DNA of 64,000 nucleotides from Olivibacter sp. SDN3 (GTDB lineage: Bacteria; Bacteroidota; Bacteroidia; Sphingobacteriales; Sphingobacteriaceae), in NCBI RefSeq assembly GCF_014334135.1, contig NZ_CP060497.1, positions 4,030,001 through 4,094,000 on the forward strand. The letters are read 5' to 3'. Within the stretch, counting starts at the first letter, position 1, and each line of letters opens with the position of its first letter. The notes below the pieces were generated by a model, which was not told the origin of the DNA, made no database searches, and saw nothing but the letters and a program-made list of their open reading frames with translations. The position numbers and the translations under genes are program-made. This document shows positions 53,258 through 62,663 of the stretch, in pieces.

Positions 53258-55602
53258 CACGATTGTTTAACTTATTTTTATTTGCAATTATAACGTTTTT
53301 GTTGCTATTTACCTCATCTTGTCGGTCTACAAGACTATTAAGCGATGATCAGGCACTAGTTACAAAAATCAAGTTAAATGGGGTGAATAAAGAGTTTAAA
53401 GACCAAGCGGAAGAATATATACAGCGTGATATCAGACCTAATTCATCTATTAACTTATTCATCTACAATTTTGCAAACAGTAAAGGGGGTAAATACAGAA
53501 CTGATAAAGTTAGAAACGTAGGGGAGCCTCCCAGCTTGCTCGATAGTTCGCTGGTTGAAATTTCTAGAATGCAAATTCAGCGATTTTTAGCAGCCAAAGG
53601 ATACTTTAACGCCAGGGTGCAAAGTAGCATATACAAAAAAAGAAAAAAAGCCCATGTGGTATTTGATGTTCAGCAAGGGGGTGTATTTCGTGTTAGAAAC
53701 ATCGAGAAAGAAATTGTAGATCGTAAAGTTGATGAAATCTATGACGCGTATTCCAACTATTATTCTTCTTTAAAAAGTGGGATGCGTTTTGATGCAGATT
53801 CGTTGGCCAAAGAACGCGAAACGATTTATAATTTAATGAAACGTAAGGGCTACTACGATTATGTGAGACAGTATGTACGGTTTGAAGTAGATACTAATTT
53901 AAATACTAGTCAGGCCGACCTCCGTCTTTTTATTGATAATCCTGAAGATAGGGAAGCTCATGCTGTTTTCGAAATAGATAGTAGCTATGTGGTCATCAAG
54001 GACAGTGAAGGTGAATATGGCGATAGTTTAGCAAATAAAAGCATTCTGCCCGGAGCGCTAGTTATCGATGACTTTTCAGGACGGTTTAAGGCAAAGACCT
54101 TAGCGCGTTATATCTACCCTAGGAGGGGGGATGTTTTTGATATAGATCGGGAGAACCTAACTTATGACAGACTGTATGAGCTGAACAGCTTCCGAGGAGT
54201 TAGAACAACCTACAAGAAGAAAGATTCTACGAGTCTCATCGTTAACTATGAACTCATTCCACTAAAAAGAATGGCTAACCGAGTAGAAGGAGAATATACT
54301 TTTGCATCGGGTAGAAGCGGATTCAATATTGGAAATACTTATACCAATAGAAATCTATTTGGAGGATCCGAGCATTTAGAGATTAAGGCTCGATATGGCG
54401 TGTTGTTCGATCCACGTTTAAGTGGCCCCCTTTGGAATAAGGTATGGAATAGAGACTTTCAGTTTGGGGCAAATCTTACTATTCCTCGTCTGATTGTTCC
54501 CTTCCGGATACCAGTAATGGGAAAAAACGGTATGCCTCACACCATTTTTTCGACAAATTGGCAAATATTTGACCAGTTAAATACTTATAGCAATAGGTAT
54601 GTTATTAATTCAGTATCCTATAATTGGTACGACACCCGATATAAATTGCATAGCGTTACACCGTTGGCGTTAGAATATCGATTGGGAAGGTTGGATCCTA
54701 TCTTTCGAGATACCCTTCAAAGTTCGGGTTATGAGCTTTACGTTCAAAGTAATGACCGAGCCTATTTTGGTATTGGAAGTCAGTATGCCTATACCTATAA
54801 TACATTGCGCCTTACCACTTACGATAATTTTTTGTTCTTTAGAGGCGCTTTGGATTTAAGCGGAAACACGTTGAATCTTCTGAGCAAGATCATAAACTTT
54901 AAAAAGAATGACATCGGACAGAATACGGTTTTGAATGTGCCGTATCTACAATATGTAAAAGCAGAAGTTGATTTTAGAGTGTATCGGCACTTAGGAGGAG
55001 AAAGACAATTTGTTGGAAGAATAAATTCAGGGGTAGGTGTTCCATTTGGTAACAATCAGGAATTCTTGATCTTTGAAAAGCAATTTTTCGGTGGAGGGAT
55101 GAATGATATACGGGCATGGCAAGCTCGGACACTTGGACCCGGAAATTATAATAGAGCTGTGCTATCTGACGAATTGAGATCGAGACTTAGAAATTTAGAC
55201 CAGTTAGGTGAAATAAAGATCACGGGAAACCTTGAATATAGATTTAAAGTGTTAAATAGTTTTTTTGGAGCGAAACTGAAAGGCGCAACGTTTGCTGACT
55301 TTGGTAATATTTGGCGACTGAGGGAGGCAGAGGAAAATCCGGGAGGAGAATTTAAACTTGATAAATTTCTGGGGCAGATAGCTATTGGAGCGGGGGCAGG
55401 GTTACGGTTTGACCTGGATTATTTTGTGTTCCGTTTTGATGCGGGCGTTAAAGTCAAGGATCCGCAGTTTGAAGGTGAGAAACAGTGGGTGATAACTGAA
55501 CTTTTTAATAGTAGGGAGTTTAAAGATAGTTATCTTCAGTCAAATAATCCAGACCGCTATAACTTTATTCAATACAATTTTGGAATAGGCATGCCTTTTT
55601 AG
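53248..55602 (+). CDS. tamL: TamL/BamA-family outer-membrane lipoprotein
   Basis: 784 residues from TTG 53248. TTG 53263 is an alternative, but the first retains a positive charge before the hydrophobic stretch. Lipoprotein signal with lipobox TSSC, then TRLLSDDQALVTKIKLNGV. POTRA-like repeats fill about residues 30-300 (for example RIQRFLAAKGYFNARVQ and FRVRNIEKE). The last 400 residues form an Omp85 beta-barrel with FGGGMNDIRAWQARTLGPG (the RGF/lid region) and end in aromatic IQYNFGIGMPF. In Bacteroidota the lipidated TamA-like protein TamL acts in outer-membrane biogenesis; no tamB follows here. Confidence 0.87.
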   Translation: MGASRLFNLFLFAIITFLLLFTSSCRSTRLLSDDQALVTKIKLNGVNKEFKDQAEEYIQRDIRPNSSINLFIYNFANSKGGKYRTDKVRNVGEPPSLLDSSLVEISRMQIQRFLAAKGYFNARVQSSIYKKRKKAHVVFDVQQGGVFRVRNIEKEIVDRKVDEIYDAYSNYYSSLKSGMRFDADSLAKERETIYNLMKRKGYYDYVRQYVRFEVDTNLNTSQADLRLFIDNPEDREAHAVFEIDSSYVVIKDSEGEYGDSLANKSILPGALVIDDFSGRFKAKTLARYIYPRRGDVFDIDRENLTYDRLYELNSFRGVRTTYKKKDSTSLIVNYELIPLKRMANRVEGEYTFASGRSGFNIGNTYTNRNLFGGSEHLEIKARYGVLFDPRLSGPLWNKVWNRDFQFGANLTIPRLIVPFRIPVMGKNGMPHTIFSTNWQIFDQLNTYSNRYVINSVSYNWYDTRYKLHSVTPLALEYRLGRLDPIFRDTLQSSGYELYVQSNDRAYFGIGSQYAYTYNTLRLTTYDNFLFFRGALDLSGNTLNLLSKIINFKKNDIGQNTVLNVPYLQYVKAEVDFRVYRHLGGERQFVGRINSGVGVPFGNNQEFLIFEKQFFGGGMNDIRAWQARTLGPGNYNRAVLSDELRSRLRNLDQLGEIKITGNLEYRFKVLNSFFGAKLKGATFADFGNIWRLREAEENPGGEFKLDKFLGQIAIGAGAGLRFDLDYFVFRFDAGVKVKDPQFEGEKQWVITELFNSREFKDSYLQSNNPDRYNFIQYNFGIGMPF

Positions 55603-56153
55603 AAAACTATATTGCGTATACCGTGGTATATGGTCTCAAATATACCTTCAAAACTCAATCCCTTATTGTAATTAAAGTAAGCAATGGCGAGCAATGCAAT
55701 AAGAGCAATTAAAAGAAGACGTTTGTAAATGCTTGCAATAATGATAATGCAAAGTGGAACAATCAACAACAACATCCAGTTTATTTTTATCGGTTTGAGA
55801 CCGTCATCACTTTTGACTACATAGTATAATTTGGTGTGTATGCCATTCTGATTTTGATGTTTAAGAAAAACAAAAGAAGATTTATCAATCTCCTGTGGGG
55901 CTATTGCGACGCCATCAGTAAATACTAATGCTTGTTTAAAACCATTAATAGTGAAATTGAACGTACCGCTTATCCGATCGCTAGGCTGATCAGAAGAGTC
56001 GCAGGCAATAATCGCCAATTTATCGTTCTTGATTAAGTTCTCTTTAATAATAAAATTATCGAGTGCATATTTTGAGCCTTTTGCATGACTGTAGAGCGTG
56101 AGTGTCGACAGTAAAATCAAATGAAAAATAAAACACCTAGTTGTTGGCTTCAT
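55599..56153 (-). CDS. Hypothetical protein with signal peptide and two C-terminal membrane segments
   Basis: 184 residues. N-terminal signal peptide (CFIFHLILLSTLTLYSHA), an exported beta-rich domain of about 100 residues (GTFNFTINGFKQALVFTDGVAIAP, SSFVFLKHQNQNG), then two adjacent hydrophobic stretches (WMLLLIVPLCIIIIASIY and LLLIALIALLAIAYF) and a short tail. The layout suggests a periplasmic domain tethered to the inner membrane. Its stop overlaps the end of tamL by 4 bp. Family not recognised. Confidence 0.65.
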   Translation of the reverse strand: MKPTTRCFIFHLILLSTLTLYSHAKGSKYALDNFIIKENLIKNDKLAIIACDSSDQPSDRISGTFNFTINGFKQALVFTDGVAIAPQEIDKSSFVFLKHQNQNGIHTKLYYVVKSDDGLKPIKINWMLLLIVPLCIIIIASIYKRLLLIALIALLAIAYFNYNKGLSFEGIFETIYHGIRNIVF

Positions 56154-56482
56154 GAGGGCGTCACTTTATAAATTCTTCTGACATATATTAACGGCAGTAC
56201 CAAACCTACTAAAAACTGCGCTAATATAGTTAAGCGGCAAAAAAAATAAAACTTTTCTTATCAAAACCATTCGGCGCTGTTTAGATTGTGTAAAAATTTC
56301 AAAAAATCAGCTGTTCAATATACTACTAATACTATATACTTTATATATTTGCTCCTTGTATCTATTATCGACTTGTAATACAAAATCATAATAAATTTCG
56401 ATATTTTTAATATTGTTTGTATATTGTTGATGATTTTTAAACAGAAGAGGGCGAGACCTAGTATTAATGAAAGTGTAAAGAA
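56154..56482. other. 329-bp upstream region of the sulfur assimilation cluster
   Basis: Contains the -7 element TATATTTG (56344-56351), giving a leader of about 125 nt to sulfite reductase. I looked for SAM or cobalamin riboswitch signatures in the leader and saw none. A direct repeat TATTGTTTGTATATTGTTG lies at about 56411-56429. No gene. Confidence 0.5.
56344..56351 (+). promoter_or_regulatory. Promoter of the sulfate reduction cluster
   Basis: TATATTTG matches TAnnTTTG in the otherwise gene-free upstream region, 131 nt before the first ATG. Confidence 0.5.
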
Positions 56483-58576
56483 ATGCAGAGTTTTAGAACT
56501 GAATTAGAGAATCCGGTTGTTGAGCAGGATATTATAGATCTCGAAAAGAAAATACATGCTTTTCGCGAAGGGACTATTCATGAGGAGAAATTTCGAAGCT
56601 TGAGGTTAGCCAGAGGAATATATGGCCAGCGACAGCCAGGTGTGCAGATGATACGTATAAAACTTCCTTTCGGTAAGGTGAGTTTTAAGCAGTTTTTACG
56701 TATAGCTGATATAGCCGATGAATACGGGAGTAGTAACATGCACTTAACTACTCGTCAGGATATACAGATTCATTATGTTAGTCTTGACCGTACACCGGAG
56801 TTGTGGGCTAAATTGGAGCAAGATGATATTACGATCCGGGAAGCATGTGGGAATACGGTAAGAAATGTAACTGCTTCTCCAACAGCGGGTATAGATCCAG
56901 AAGAACCTTTTGACGTCTCACCATATGCCCAGGCTGTATTCGAATATTTTTTAAGAAACCCTATCTGTCAGGAAATGGGTAGGAAGTTTAAAATAGCTTT
57001 TTCTTCTAGCAATAAAGATACTGCATTTAGCTATGTACATGACGTTGGTTTAATACCTAAGGTTAATGAAAACGGTGAACGAGGGTTCAAGGTATTAATT
57101 GGTGGAGGGCTTGGTGCACAGCCGATTCTTGCACACCCTATTTATGATTTTCTGCACGAAGACAAGATTATACCGTTTATTGAGGCTGTTATACGAGTTT
57201 TTGACCGTTATGGAGAACGTAATAATCGCAATAAAGCACGTATGAAATATCTGATTCAGAAGTTCGGATTAGATGAAGTTTTAAAGCTTATTGATGAAGA
57301 AAAAACTGCTGTTAAATCCAAATCATATATAATCGACAGGGATACCGTTAGTTTACCTGTAGTACCGATCGCAGCAGAACAGAAGGCCGGCCCAGATAAT
57401 GAACTACATTATCAACAGTGGTTAGATACCAATGTATTTGAACAGAAGCAAAAGGGTTTTTACGGCGTTTATATAAAAGTGTTGGTTGGCGACATTAAAA
57501 CAGATGTGGCGCGTAAATTTATATCGCTAATTAAACCCTTGGTGGCTGACGAGATTCGTATTACCCAAAATCAGGGTCTTCTACTAAAATTTGTTCCTGC
57601 GCAAAACTTACCTGCACTTTATAATGCATTACACAGCATTGGTTTTACACAACGTGGGTTTGATAGCCTAGCAGATGTTACGACCTGTCCAGGAACAGAT
57701 ACGTGTAATCTAGGGATTTCAAACAGTATGACTTTGGCTGCGGTGCTTGAAGACGTAATTTATAAAGAATACCCTGAATTTATATTTGAGAAAAATATTA
57801 AAATAAAGATAAGCGGTTGCATGAATTCCTGTGGTCAACATGGTTTAGCGGAGATAGGCTTTCATGGTAGTTCGTTGAAGGCTGCAGGAAAGGTAGTACC
57901 GGCTGTTCAGGTAATGCTGGGTGGAGGCACTGTTGGTGATGGTATTGGGCGAGTTGCCGAAAGGGTAATAAAAACTCCATCGAAGCGCGCTACAGATGTG
58001 CTAAGGACCTTGTTAAACGACTTTAAGCAAAACAGTATTGAAAATGAAGGTTTTCACCAATATTACGATAGAAAAAGTAAAGATTACTTTTATCAATTAT
58101 TAAAGCCATTAGCAGATTTAAGTGCACTGAAAGAAGAAGAATTTGTAGATTGGGGACATGAAGAAACCTTTAAAACAGCTATTGGTGTTGGTGAATGTGC
58201 GGGAGTAGTAATTGATTTAGTTGCAACTCTTTTATATGAAGCAGACGAAAAATTGACATGGGCACAAACGGCATTGACGAAAGAATTGTGGTCTGATGCA
58301 ATATACCATGCATATAACATGTTTATCAGCGGTGCCAAAGCAATGCTTTTAGACAAGGGAATAAATGGTAGCACACAATTTAACATCATCAGAGATTTTG
58401 ATACGAATTATATTGAAAATGGTGAGTTTGAATTAAACCATAAAACCTTTGCAGATCTTATTTTGCAGGTAAATAAAAATGAGCCTAGCGTTTCTTTCGC
58501 AAAAGAATATGTGCGTGCGGCTGCTGAATTTTTACAACTAACTAAAGCTAAACGGGACGCCGTATTGCAATCATGA
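56483..58576 (+). CDS. Sulfite reductase (siroheme/4Fe-4S), with C-terminal extension
   Basis: Six-electron reduction of sulfite to sulfide (a nitrite reductase role is possible by family alone). 697 residues, about 130 more than usual. Two ferredoxin-like half-domains; siroheme-site Arg-rich segment MHLTTRQDIQIHYV; cluster cysteines Cys-402 and Cys-408 (TTCPGTDTCNLG), Cys-446 and Cys-450 (SGCMNSCGQHG). The context of cysH, cysD, cysN and siroheme genes makes sulfite the substrate. After about residue 540 comes an all-helical domain (AGVVIDLVATLLYEADE, AIYHAYNMFISGAKAMLLDKG) resembling HEPN-type four-helix domains. The electron donor is probably ferredoxin. Confidence 0.9.
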   Translation: MQSFRTELENPVVEQDIIDLEKKIHAFREGTIHEEKFRSLRLARGIYGQRQPGVQMIRIKLPFGKVSFKQFLRIADIADEYGSSNMHLTTRQDIQIHYVSLDRTPELWAKLEQDDITIREACGNTVRNVTASPTAGIDPEEPFDVSPYAQAVFEYFLRNPICQEMGRKFKIAFSSSNKDTAFSYVHDVGLIPKVNENGERGFKVLIGGGLGAQPILAHPIYDFLHEDKIIPFIEAVIRVFDRYGERNNRNKARMKYLIQKFGLDEVLKLIDEEKTAVKSKSYIIDRDTVSLPVVPIAAEQKAGPDNELHYQQWLDTNVFEQKQKGFYGVYIKVLVGDIKTDVARKFISLIKPLVADEIRITQNQGLLLKFVPAQNLPALYNALHSIGFTQRGFDSLADVTTCPGTDTCNLGISNSMTLAAVLEDVIYKEYPEFIFEKNIKIKISGCMNSCGQHGLAEIGFHGSSLKAAGKVVPAVQVMLGGGTVGDGIGRVAERVIKTPSKRATDVLRTLLNDFKQNSIENEGFHQYYDRKSKDYFYQLLKPLADLSALKEEEFVDWGHEETFKTAIGVGECAGVVIDLVATLLYEADEKLTWAQTALTKELWSDAIYHAYNMFISGAKAMLLDKGINGSTQFNIIRDFDTNYIENGEFELNHKTFADLILQVNKNEPSVSFAKEYVRAAAEFLQLTKAKRDAVLQS

Positions 58577-58590
58577 AATATCCATGTTTA

Positions 58591-58680
58591 AAATTTCATT
58601 TTCTACCACATAGAAGTATGTAAATTTTAGACATGCAGGCTCTATCCGACCGATGGATAAAAAAAAATTACGGATGAAAA
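58591..58680 (+). repeat. Leader element copy B, ends at the cobA start codon
   Basis: Ordered blocks shared with 36481-36588: AAATTTCATTTTC, AGTATGTAAATTTTAGACATG, CCGACCGATG and CGGATGAAAA, the last containing ATG 58674. The CCGACCGATG block lies in a small hairpin (TATCC-GACCGAT-GGATA). It fills the gap between sulfite reductase and cobA. Confidence 0.6.
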
Positions 58681-59462
58681 GTAAAGGAAGAGAATATAGG
58701 GAGGCACGTATTACCTTATTGGGAGCGGGGCCAGGCGACCCTGAGTTGATAACTTTGAAGGGGCTCAAAGCATTGGAAAGTGCCGATGTTGTGCTTTATG
58801 ATGCATTGATAGGAGATAAATTATTAGACTACGTTCCTGCACATGCTATTAAAGTATACGTTGGTAAGCGATCAGGCGATCATTCCTATTCGCAGGAAGT
58901 TGTAAATAGATTAATGATTGATTATGCGTTAAATTTTGGCCATGTAGTTCGGTTAAAAGGTGGTGACCCCTTTGTGTTTGGTAGAGGTTATGAGGAGCTT
59001 GAATTTGCTCGGCAACATGATGTGCCAGTAACCGTTATTCCTGGTATATCGAGTTCCATTGGCGTACCGGGATTACAACAAATACCTGTAACGCATAGAG
59101 GCCTAAGTGAAAGCTTTTGGGTGGTTACCGGGACAACGGCATCAGGAACCGTTTCTAAAGACATCTATATTGCAGCTCAATCTGAAGCAACTGTTATCGT
59201 ATTGATGGGATTAAAAAAATTGTCGGAAATCGTAGCTATTTTTATGTCTGAAGGAAAACACCAGTTGCCGGTGGCGATTATTCAAAGTGGCTCTACGGAC
59301 AATGAAAAAACGGTATGCGGCTGTGTTTCGGATATTGTAGAGAAGTCTAAAGAAGCGCAGATCGGTGCGCCGGCACTTCTAGTGTTTGGCGAGGTAGTTT
59401 CATTACATCCAGCTTTTAAGAAGGTTATTAAAAATTATGCCTCAGTTATTGGAGAAGGATGA
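58674..59462 (+). CDS. cobA: Uroporphyrinogen-III C-methyltransferase
   Basis: Methylates uroporphyrinogen III twice to precorrin-2, the branch step to siroheme. 262 residues from ATG 58674; ATG 58653 is in frame and adds MDKKKLR, but the shared leader element and codon context favour 58674. Seen: ITLLGAGPGDPELITLKG, DVVLYDALIGDKLLDYVP, VVRLKGGDPFVFGRGYEE and PGISSSIGVPGLQQIPVTHRG. No siroheme-synthase N-domain is attached; that activity is in the next gene, which overlaps by 26 bp and is translationally coupled. Confidence 0.95.
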   Translation: MKSKGREYREARITLLGAGPGDPELITLKGLKALESADVVLYDALIGDKLLDYVPAHAIKVYVGKRSGDHSYSQEVVNRLMIDYALNFGHVVRLKGGDPFVFGRGYEELEFARQHDVPVTVIPGISSSIGVPGLQQIPVTHRGLSESFWVVTGTTASGTVSKDIYIAAQSEATVIVLMGLKKLSEIVAIFMSEGKHQLPVAIIQSGSTDNEKTVCGCVSDIVEKSKEAQIGAPALLVFGEVVSLHPAFKKVIKNYASVIGEG

Positions 59463-60975
59463 TAATATAATTCAGTTTAACAGTAAAAAAGAATTGGGAA
59501 ATCAACTTTTTCCAATATTTGTTAAGTTGAATGAACTTACTACATTAGTAGTGGGAGGAGGAAATGTAGGGCTAGAAAAATTGGTGGCTCTGCTTGACAA
59601 TAGCCATGTGGCAAAAATCAAATTGATAGCTGAAAGTATACGACCTGAAATATATGAGCTTGTTAAACAATATCCACAGCTAGAGTTAATTGAAAAATCA
59701 TTTGATTCTGAAGATCTCATAGGAGTGCATTTAGTTCTTGCTGCTACTAATGACAATACTTTGAATGAGACTATAAGAGTGGCAGCGCATGAAAGAAATT
59801 TATTAATAAACGTTGCTGACAAACCTGACCTATGCGATTTTTACTTAGGAAGTATTGTCAAGAAAGGAGATTTGAAGATTGCAATTTCTACAAATGGTAA
59901 ATCACCTACTATTGCTAAGCGGTTAAAACAGGTTTTAAAAGAGAGTATTCCAGAGGAAATTGACCATATCTTGCAGCAGATGAGTGCATTGAGATTGCGG
60001 CTTAAAGGGGATTTCGCATTTAAAGTTAAAAAGTTAAATGCAGTGACCGCGTCCTTAGTTGACGAACAAGACACATTTGCTATTCCCACAGAAAGTAAAA
60101 ATGTAAGAGCTAAATTGAAATGGCTTTTATGGACCGCTATCGTGTTTTCTATAGCTGTAGGTGTATTTGTTTTTTGGCATAGGGAGCCCGATTTTCAACT
60201 GTTTTTGCAACAAGTAGATCCGTTATTTTATTATTTTCTTGCAGCAGGTTTTACCTTTGCTATGGTAGACGGGGCCATTGGCATGTCATACGGGGTGACG
60301 TCCTCTTCTTTTTCATTAGCGATGGGAATTCCCCCTGCACCTGCCAGTATGGGAATACATCTATCTGAAGTATTGAGCAACGGGATTGCAGGTTGGATGC
60401 ACTATAAAATGGGTAACGTTAATTGGAAGCTATTCAAACTGTTGCTTATACCAGGGGTTGTTGGCGCTATAATTGGGGCTTACCTATTATCGTCACTGGA
60501 ACATTATAGTGCTTATACACGACCTATTGTGGCTATATACACGAGTATTTTAGGGATAATTATTCTGTTAAAAGCCTTTAATATTAAACGAAGAAAAAAG
60601 CAGAAAAAAATTGAAAAGATAGGCACACTAGGCTTTTTTGGAGGTTTTATTGATGCGGCATTTGGTGGGGGATGGGGCTCTATTGTGTTGTCGAGTTTAA
60701 TTGCAGGAGGAAGACACCCTTTATTTTCACTCGGTACGGTAAAAATAACCCGCTTTTTTATTGCGATTTTAAGTTCTATTACCTTTATATCCATGTTGGG
60801 TGGAGCCTATTGGGAAGCGGTATTGGGTTTAGTTATTGGGAGTTCCTTAGCTGCACCTATTGCGGCGAAAGTGTCTAATAGAATATCGGCAAAAACCATC
60901 ATGGTTTTAGTCGGTATCATTGTTTTGATGGTAAGCTTAAGAAATGTCATCGTATTTATCATGAAAATTGTTTAG
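59437..60975 (+). CDS. Fused siroheme synthase (Met8p-like) and TauE/SafE membrane protein
   Basis: 512 residues in two parts. Residues about 20-200 are a precorrin-2 dehydrogenase/ferrochelatase domain: NAD site VVGGGNVGLEKLV (Gly-40 to Gly-45), LAATNDNTLNETI, Asp-128 in NVADKPDLCDFYLG (the position of the catalytic Asp of the family), and AISTNGKSPTIAKRLK. Residues about 220-512 are a membrane domain with roughly eight to nine hydrophobic segments and the TauE/SafE (TSUP) features DGAIGMSYGVTSS and DAAFGGGWGSIVLSS. The first part makes siroheme from precorrin-2. TSUP proteins move sulfite, sulfoacetate or other sulfur anions. cysH follows after 4 bp. Confidence 0.9.
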   Translation: MPQLLEKDDNIIQFNSKKELGNQLFPIFVKLNELTTLVVGGGNVGLEKLVALLDNSHVAKIKLIAESIRPEIYELVKQYPQLELIEKSFDSEDLIGVHLVLAATNDNTLNETIRVAAHERNLLINVADKPDLCDFYLGSIVKKGDLKIAISTNGKSPTIAKRLKQVLKESIPEEIDHILQQMSALRLRLKGDFAFKVKKLNAVTASLVDEQDTFAIPTESKNVRAKLKWLLWTAIVFSIAVGVFVFWHREPDFQLFLQQVDPLFYYFLAAGFTFAMVDGAIGMSYGVTSSSFSLAMGIPPAPASMGIHLSEVLSNGIAGWMHYKMGNVNWKLFKLLLIPGVVGAIIGAYLLSSLEHYSAYTRPIVAIYTSILGIIILLKAFNIKRRKKQKKIEKIGTLGFFGGFIDAAFGGGWGSIVLSSLIAGGRHPLFSLGTVKITRFFIAILSSITFISMLGGAYWEAVLGLVIGSSLAAPIAAKVSNRISAKTIMVLVGIIVLMVSLRNVIVFIMKIV

Positions 60976-60979
60976 TGGT

Positions 60980-61681
60980 ATGGATTTAACATTGTTGAGA
61001 AAAGAATTAGCGAATAAAGATATTATCGAGTCTTTGGTTTTCTTATCGGATAAATTTAAGGATGAGATCGTTTTTTCTACAAGTTTTGGTTTGGAAGATC
61101 AAGTGTTAACACATCTTATATTTTCCAACAATATACCGATTAAGGTATTTACTTTAGAAACAGGTCGGTTATTTCCTGAGACATATTATGTTTGGAATAG
61201 AACCCTGGAAATTTATAACAAGCCGATCTATGCATATTATCCGGATAGTTCTTCTCTTCAGGAAATGGTAAGTACTAAAGGCCCTAGTAGCTTTTATGAA
61301 TCGGTTAGTAATAGAAAAGAGTGCTGTTACATAAGAAAAATTGAACCGCTGAAGAGAGCTCTTGAAGGTAATCAATGTTGGATTACAGGTATTCGTGCAG
61401 ATCAATCAACGAATAGGCAACATATGGATAATTTGGAATGGGATGAGGGAAATAATATGATTAAATACCACCCTATTTTTGATTGGAGCTTAGCGGATGT
61501 AAAGTCTTTCATTCAGACTCATAACATTGTTTATAATACGTTGCATGATAAAGGTTTTCCAAGTATAGGATGTGCTCCTTGCACTAGGGCTGTTAGAGAA
61601 GGAGAGGATTTTAGGGCAGGACGTTGGTGGTGGGAGGATCAGTCGAAAAAAGAATGCGGTTTACATACCGTAGAATCATAA
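60980..61681 (+). CDS. cysH: Adenylylsulfate (APS) reductase, CysH family
   Basis: Thiol-dependent reduction of adenylylsulfate to sulfite. 233 residues from ATG 60980; a TTG four codons upstream is less likely. The PP-loop-like STSFGLEDQVLTHL and TLETGRLFPETY are present. The 4Fe-4S cysteine set Cys-115/116 (KECCYIRK) and Cys-198/201 (GCAPC) marks the APS-using type rather than PAPS-only enzymes. The catalytic Cys-226 lies in the C-terminal KECGLH. This agrees with the absence of an APS kinase gene in the cluster. Confidence 0.95.
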   Translation: MDLTLLRKELANKDIIESLVFLSDKFKDEIVFSTSFGLEDQVLTHLIFSNNIPIKVFTLETGRLFPETYYVWNRTLEIYNKPIYAYYPDSSSLQEMVSTKGPSSFYESVSNRKECCYIRKIEPLKRALEGNQCWITGIRADQSTNRQHMDNLEWDEGNNMIKYHPIFDWSLADVKSFIQTHNIVYNTLHDKGFPSIGCAPCTRAVREGEDFRAGRWWWEDQSKKECGLHTVES

Positions 61682-61694
61682 TATACCTTATAAA

Positions 61695-62600
61695 ATGAGT
61701 AAAAACACGTTAGATTATTTAGACCAGCTGGAAGCAGAGGCTATTCATATTCTGAGAGAGGTGGCCGGTCAGTTCGAAAAACCTGCACTTTTATTTTCAG
61801 GAGGAAAGGATTCCATCACTTTGGTACGGTTGGCAGAAAAAGCCTTTCGGCCAGGGAAGTTCCCTTTTCCTTTAGTACATATCGACACAGGTCATAATTT
61901 TGAAGAGACTATCAGTTACAGGGATCAGATGATTGAGCGAATTGATGAGAGGCTTATCGTTGGCTATGTGCAGGAATCAATAGATGAAGGTAAAGTTATA
62001 GAACAAAAAGGTAAGAATGCCAGTAGAAATGCATTACAAACAGTCACTCTTTTAGATACCATCGCTAAACATCAATTTGATGCGTGTATTGGTGGAGCTC
62101 GAAGAGATGAGGAGAAAGCTCGGGCTAAAGAACGTATTTTCTCGGTGAGAGATGAGTTTGGACAGTGGGATCCAAAGCGTCAGCGGCCAGAGTTATGGAA
62201 TATATACAACGGGCGGATCCATAAAGGAGAGAATGTGCGCGTTTTTCCGATCAGTAATTGGACAGAGTTGGACGTGTGGAATTATATCAAGCGCGAAAAT
62301 ATATCATTACCTTCGATTTATTTTGCACATGAAAGGGAATGTATTACCAGAAATAACCAGTTAATGGCCGCTTCACCCTTTCTAAATATGGACGAAGACG
62401 ATCTTATAGAAAGGAAAAAAGTTAGGTTTCGTACGGTGGGTGATATGACTTGTACTGCTGCTGTTGAATCTGAAGCCGTGCTTATTGACGATATTATTGC
62501 GGAAATCAGTCAGTCGAAAATTAGCGAGCGCGGCGCGAGAATGGATGATAAAGTTTCGGAAGCGGCTATGGAGGATCGAAAAAAAGGTGGTTATTTTTAA
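61695..62600 (+). CDS. cysD: Sulfate adenylyltransferase subunit 2
   Basis: Forms APS from ATP and sulfate together with the GTPase CysN. 301 residues. Seen: PP-loop LLFSGGKDSITLVRLAEKAF, HIDTGHNFEETISYRD, FDACIGGARRDEEKARAKERIFS, SNWTELDVWNYI, and the C-terminal RKKGGYF. It lies 13 bp after cysH. Confidence 0.97.
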   Translation: MSKNTLDYLDQLEAEAIHILREVAGQFEKPALLFSGGKDSITLVRLAEKAFRPGKFPFPLVHIDTGHNFEETISYRDQMIERIDERLIVGYVQESIDEGKVIEQKGKNASRNALQTVTLLDTIAKHQFDACIGGARRDEEKARAKERIFSVRDEFGQWDPKRQRPELWNIYNGRIHKGENVRVFPISNWTELDVWNYIKRENISLPSIYFAHERECITRNNQLMAASPFLNMDEDDLIERKKVRFRTVGDMTCTAAVESEAVLIDDIIAEISQSKISERGARMDDKVSEAAMEDRKKGGYF

Positions 62601-62663
62601 TAAATGATCAGATTCTTCACGTGGGTAAATTAATGAATGACTAATTGGAATTGAATTGACAAA

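Noticed and set aside
56352-56482. Riboswitch in the sulfite reductase leader
   Set aside because: I looked for SAM and cobalamin riboswitch conserved cores and long paired elements and found none that I recognise.
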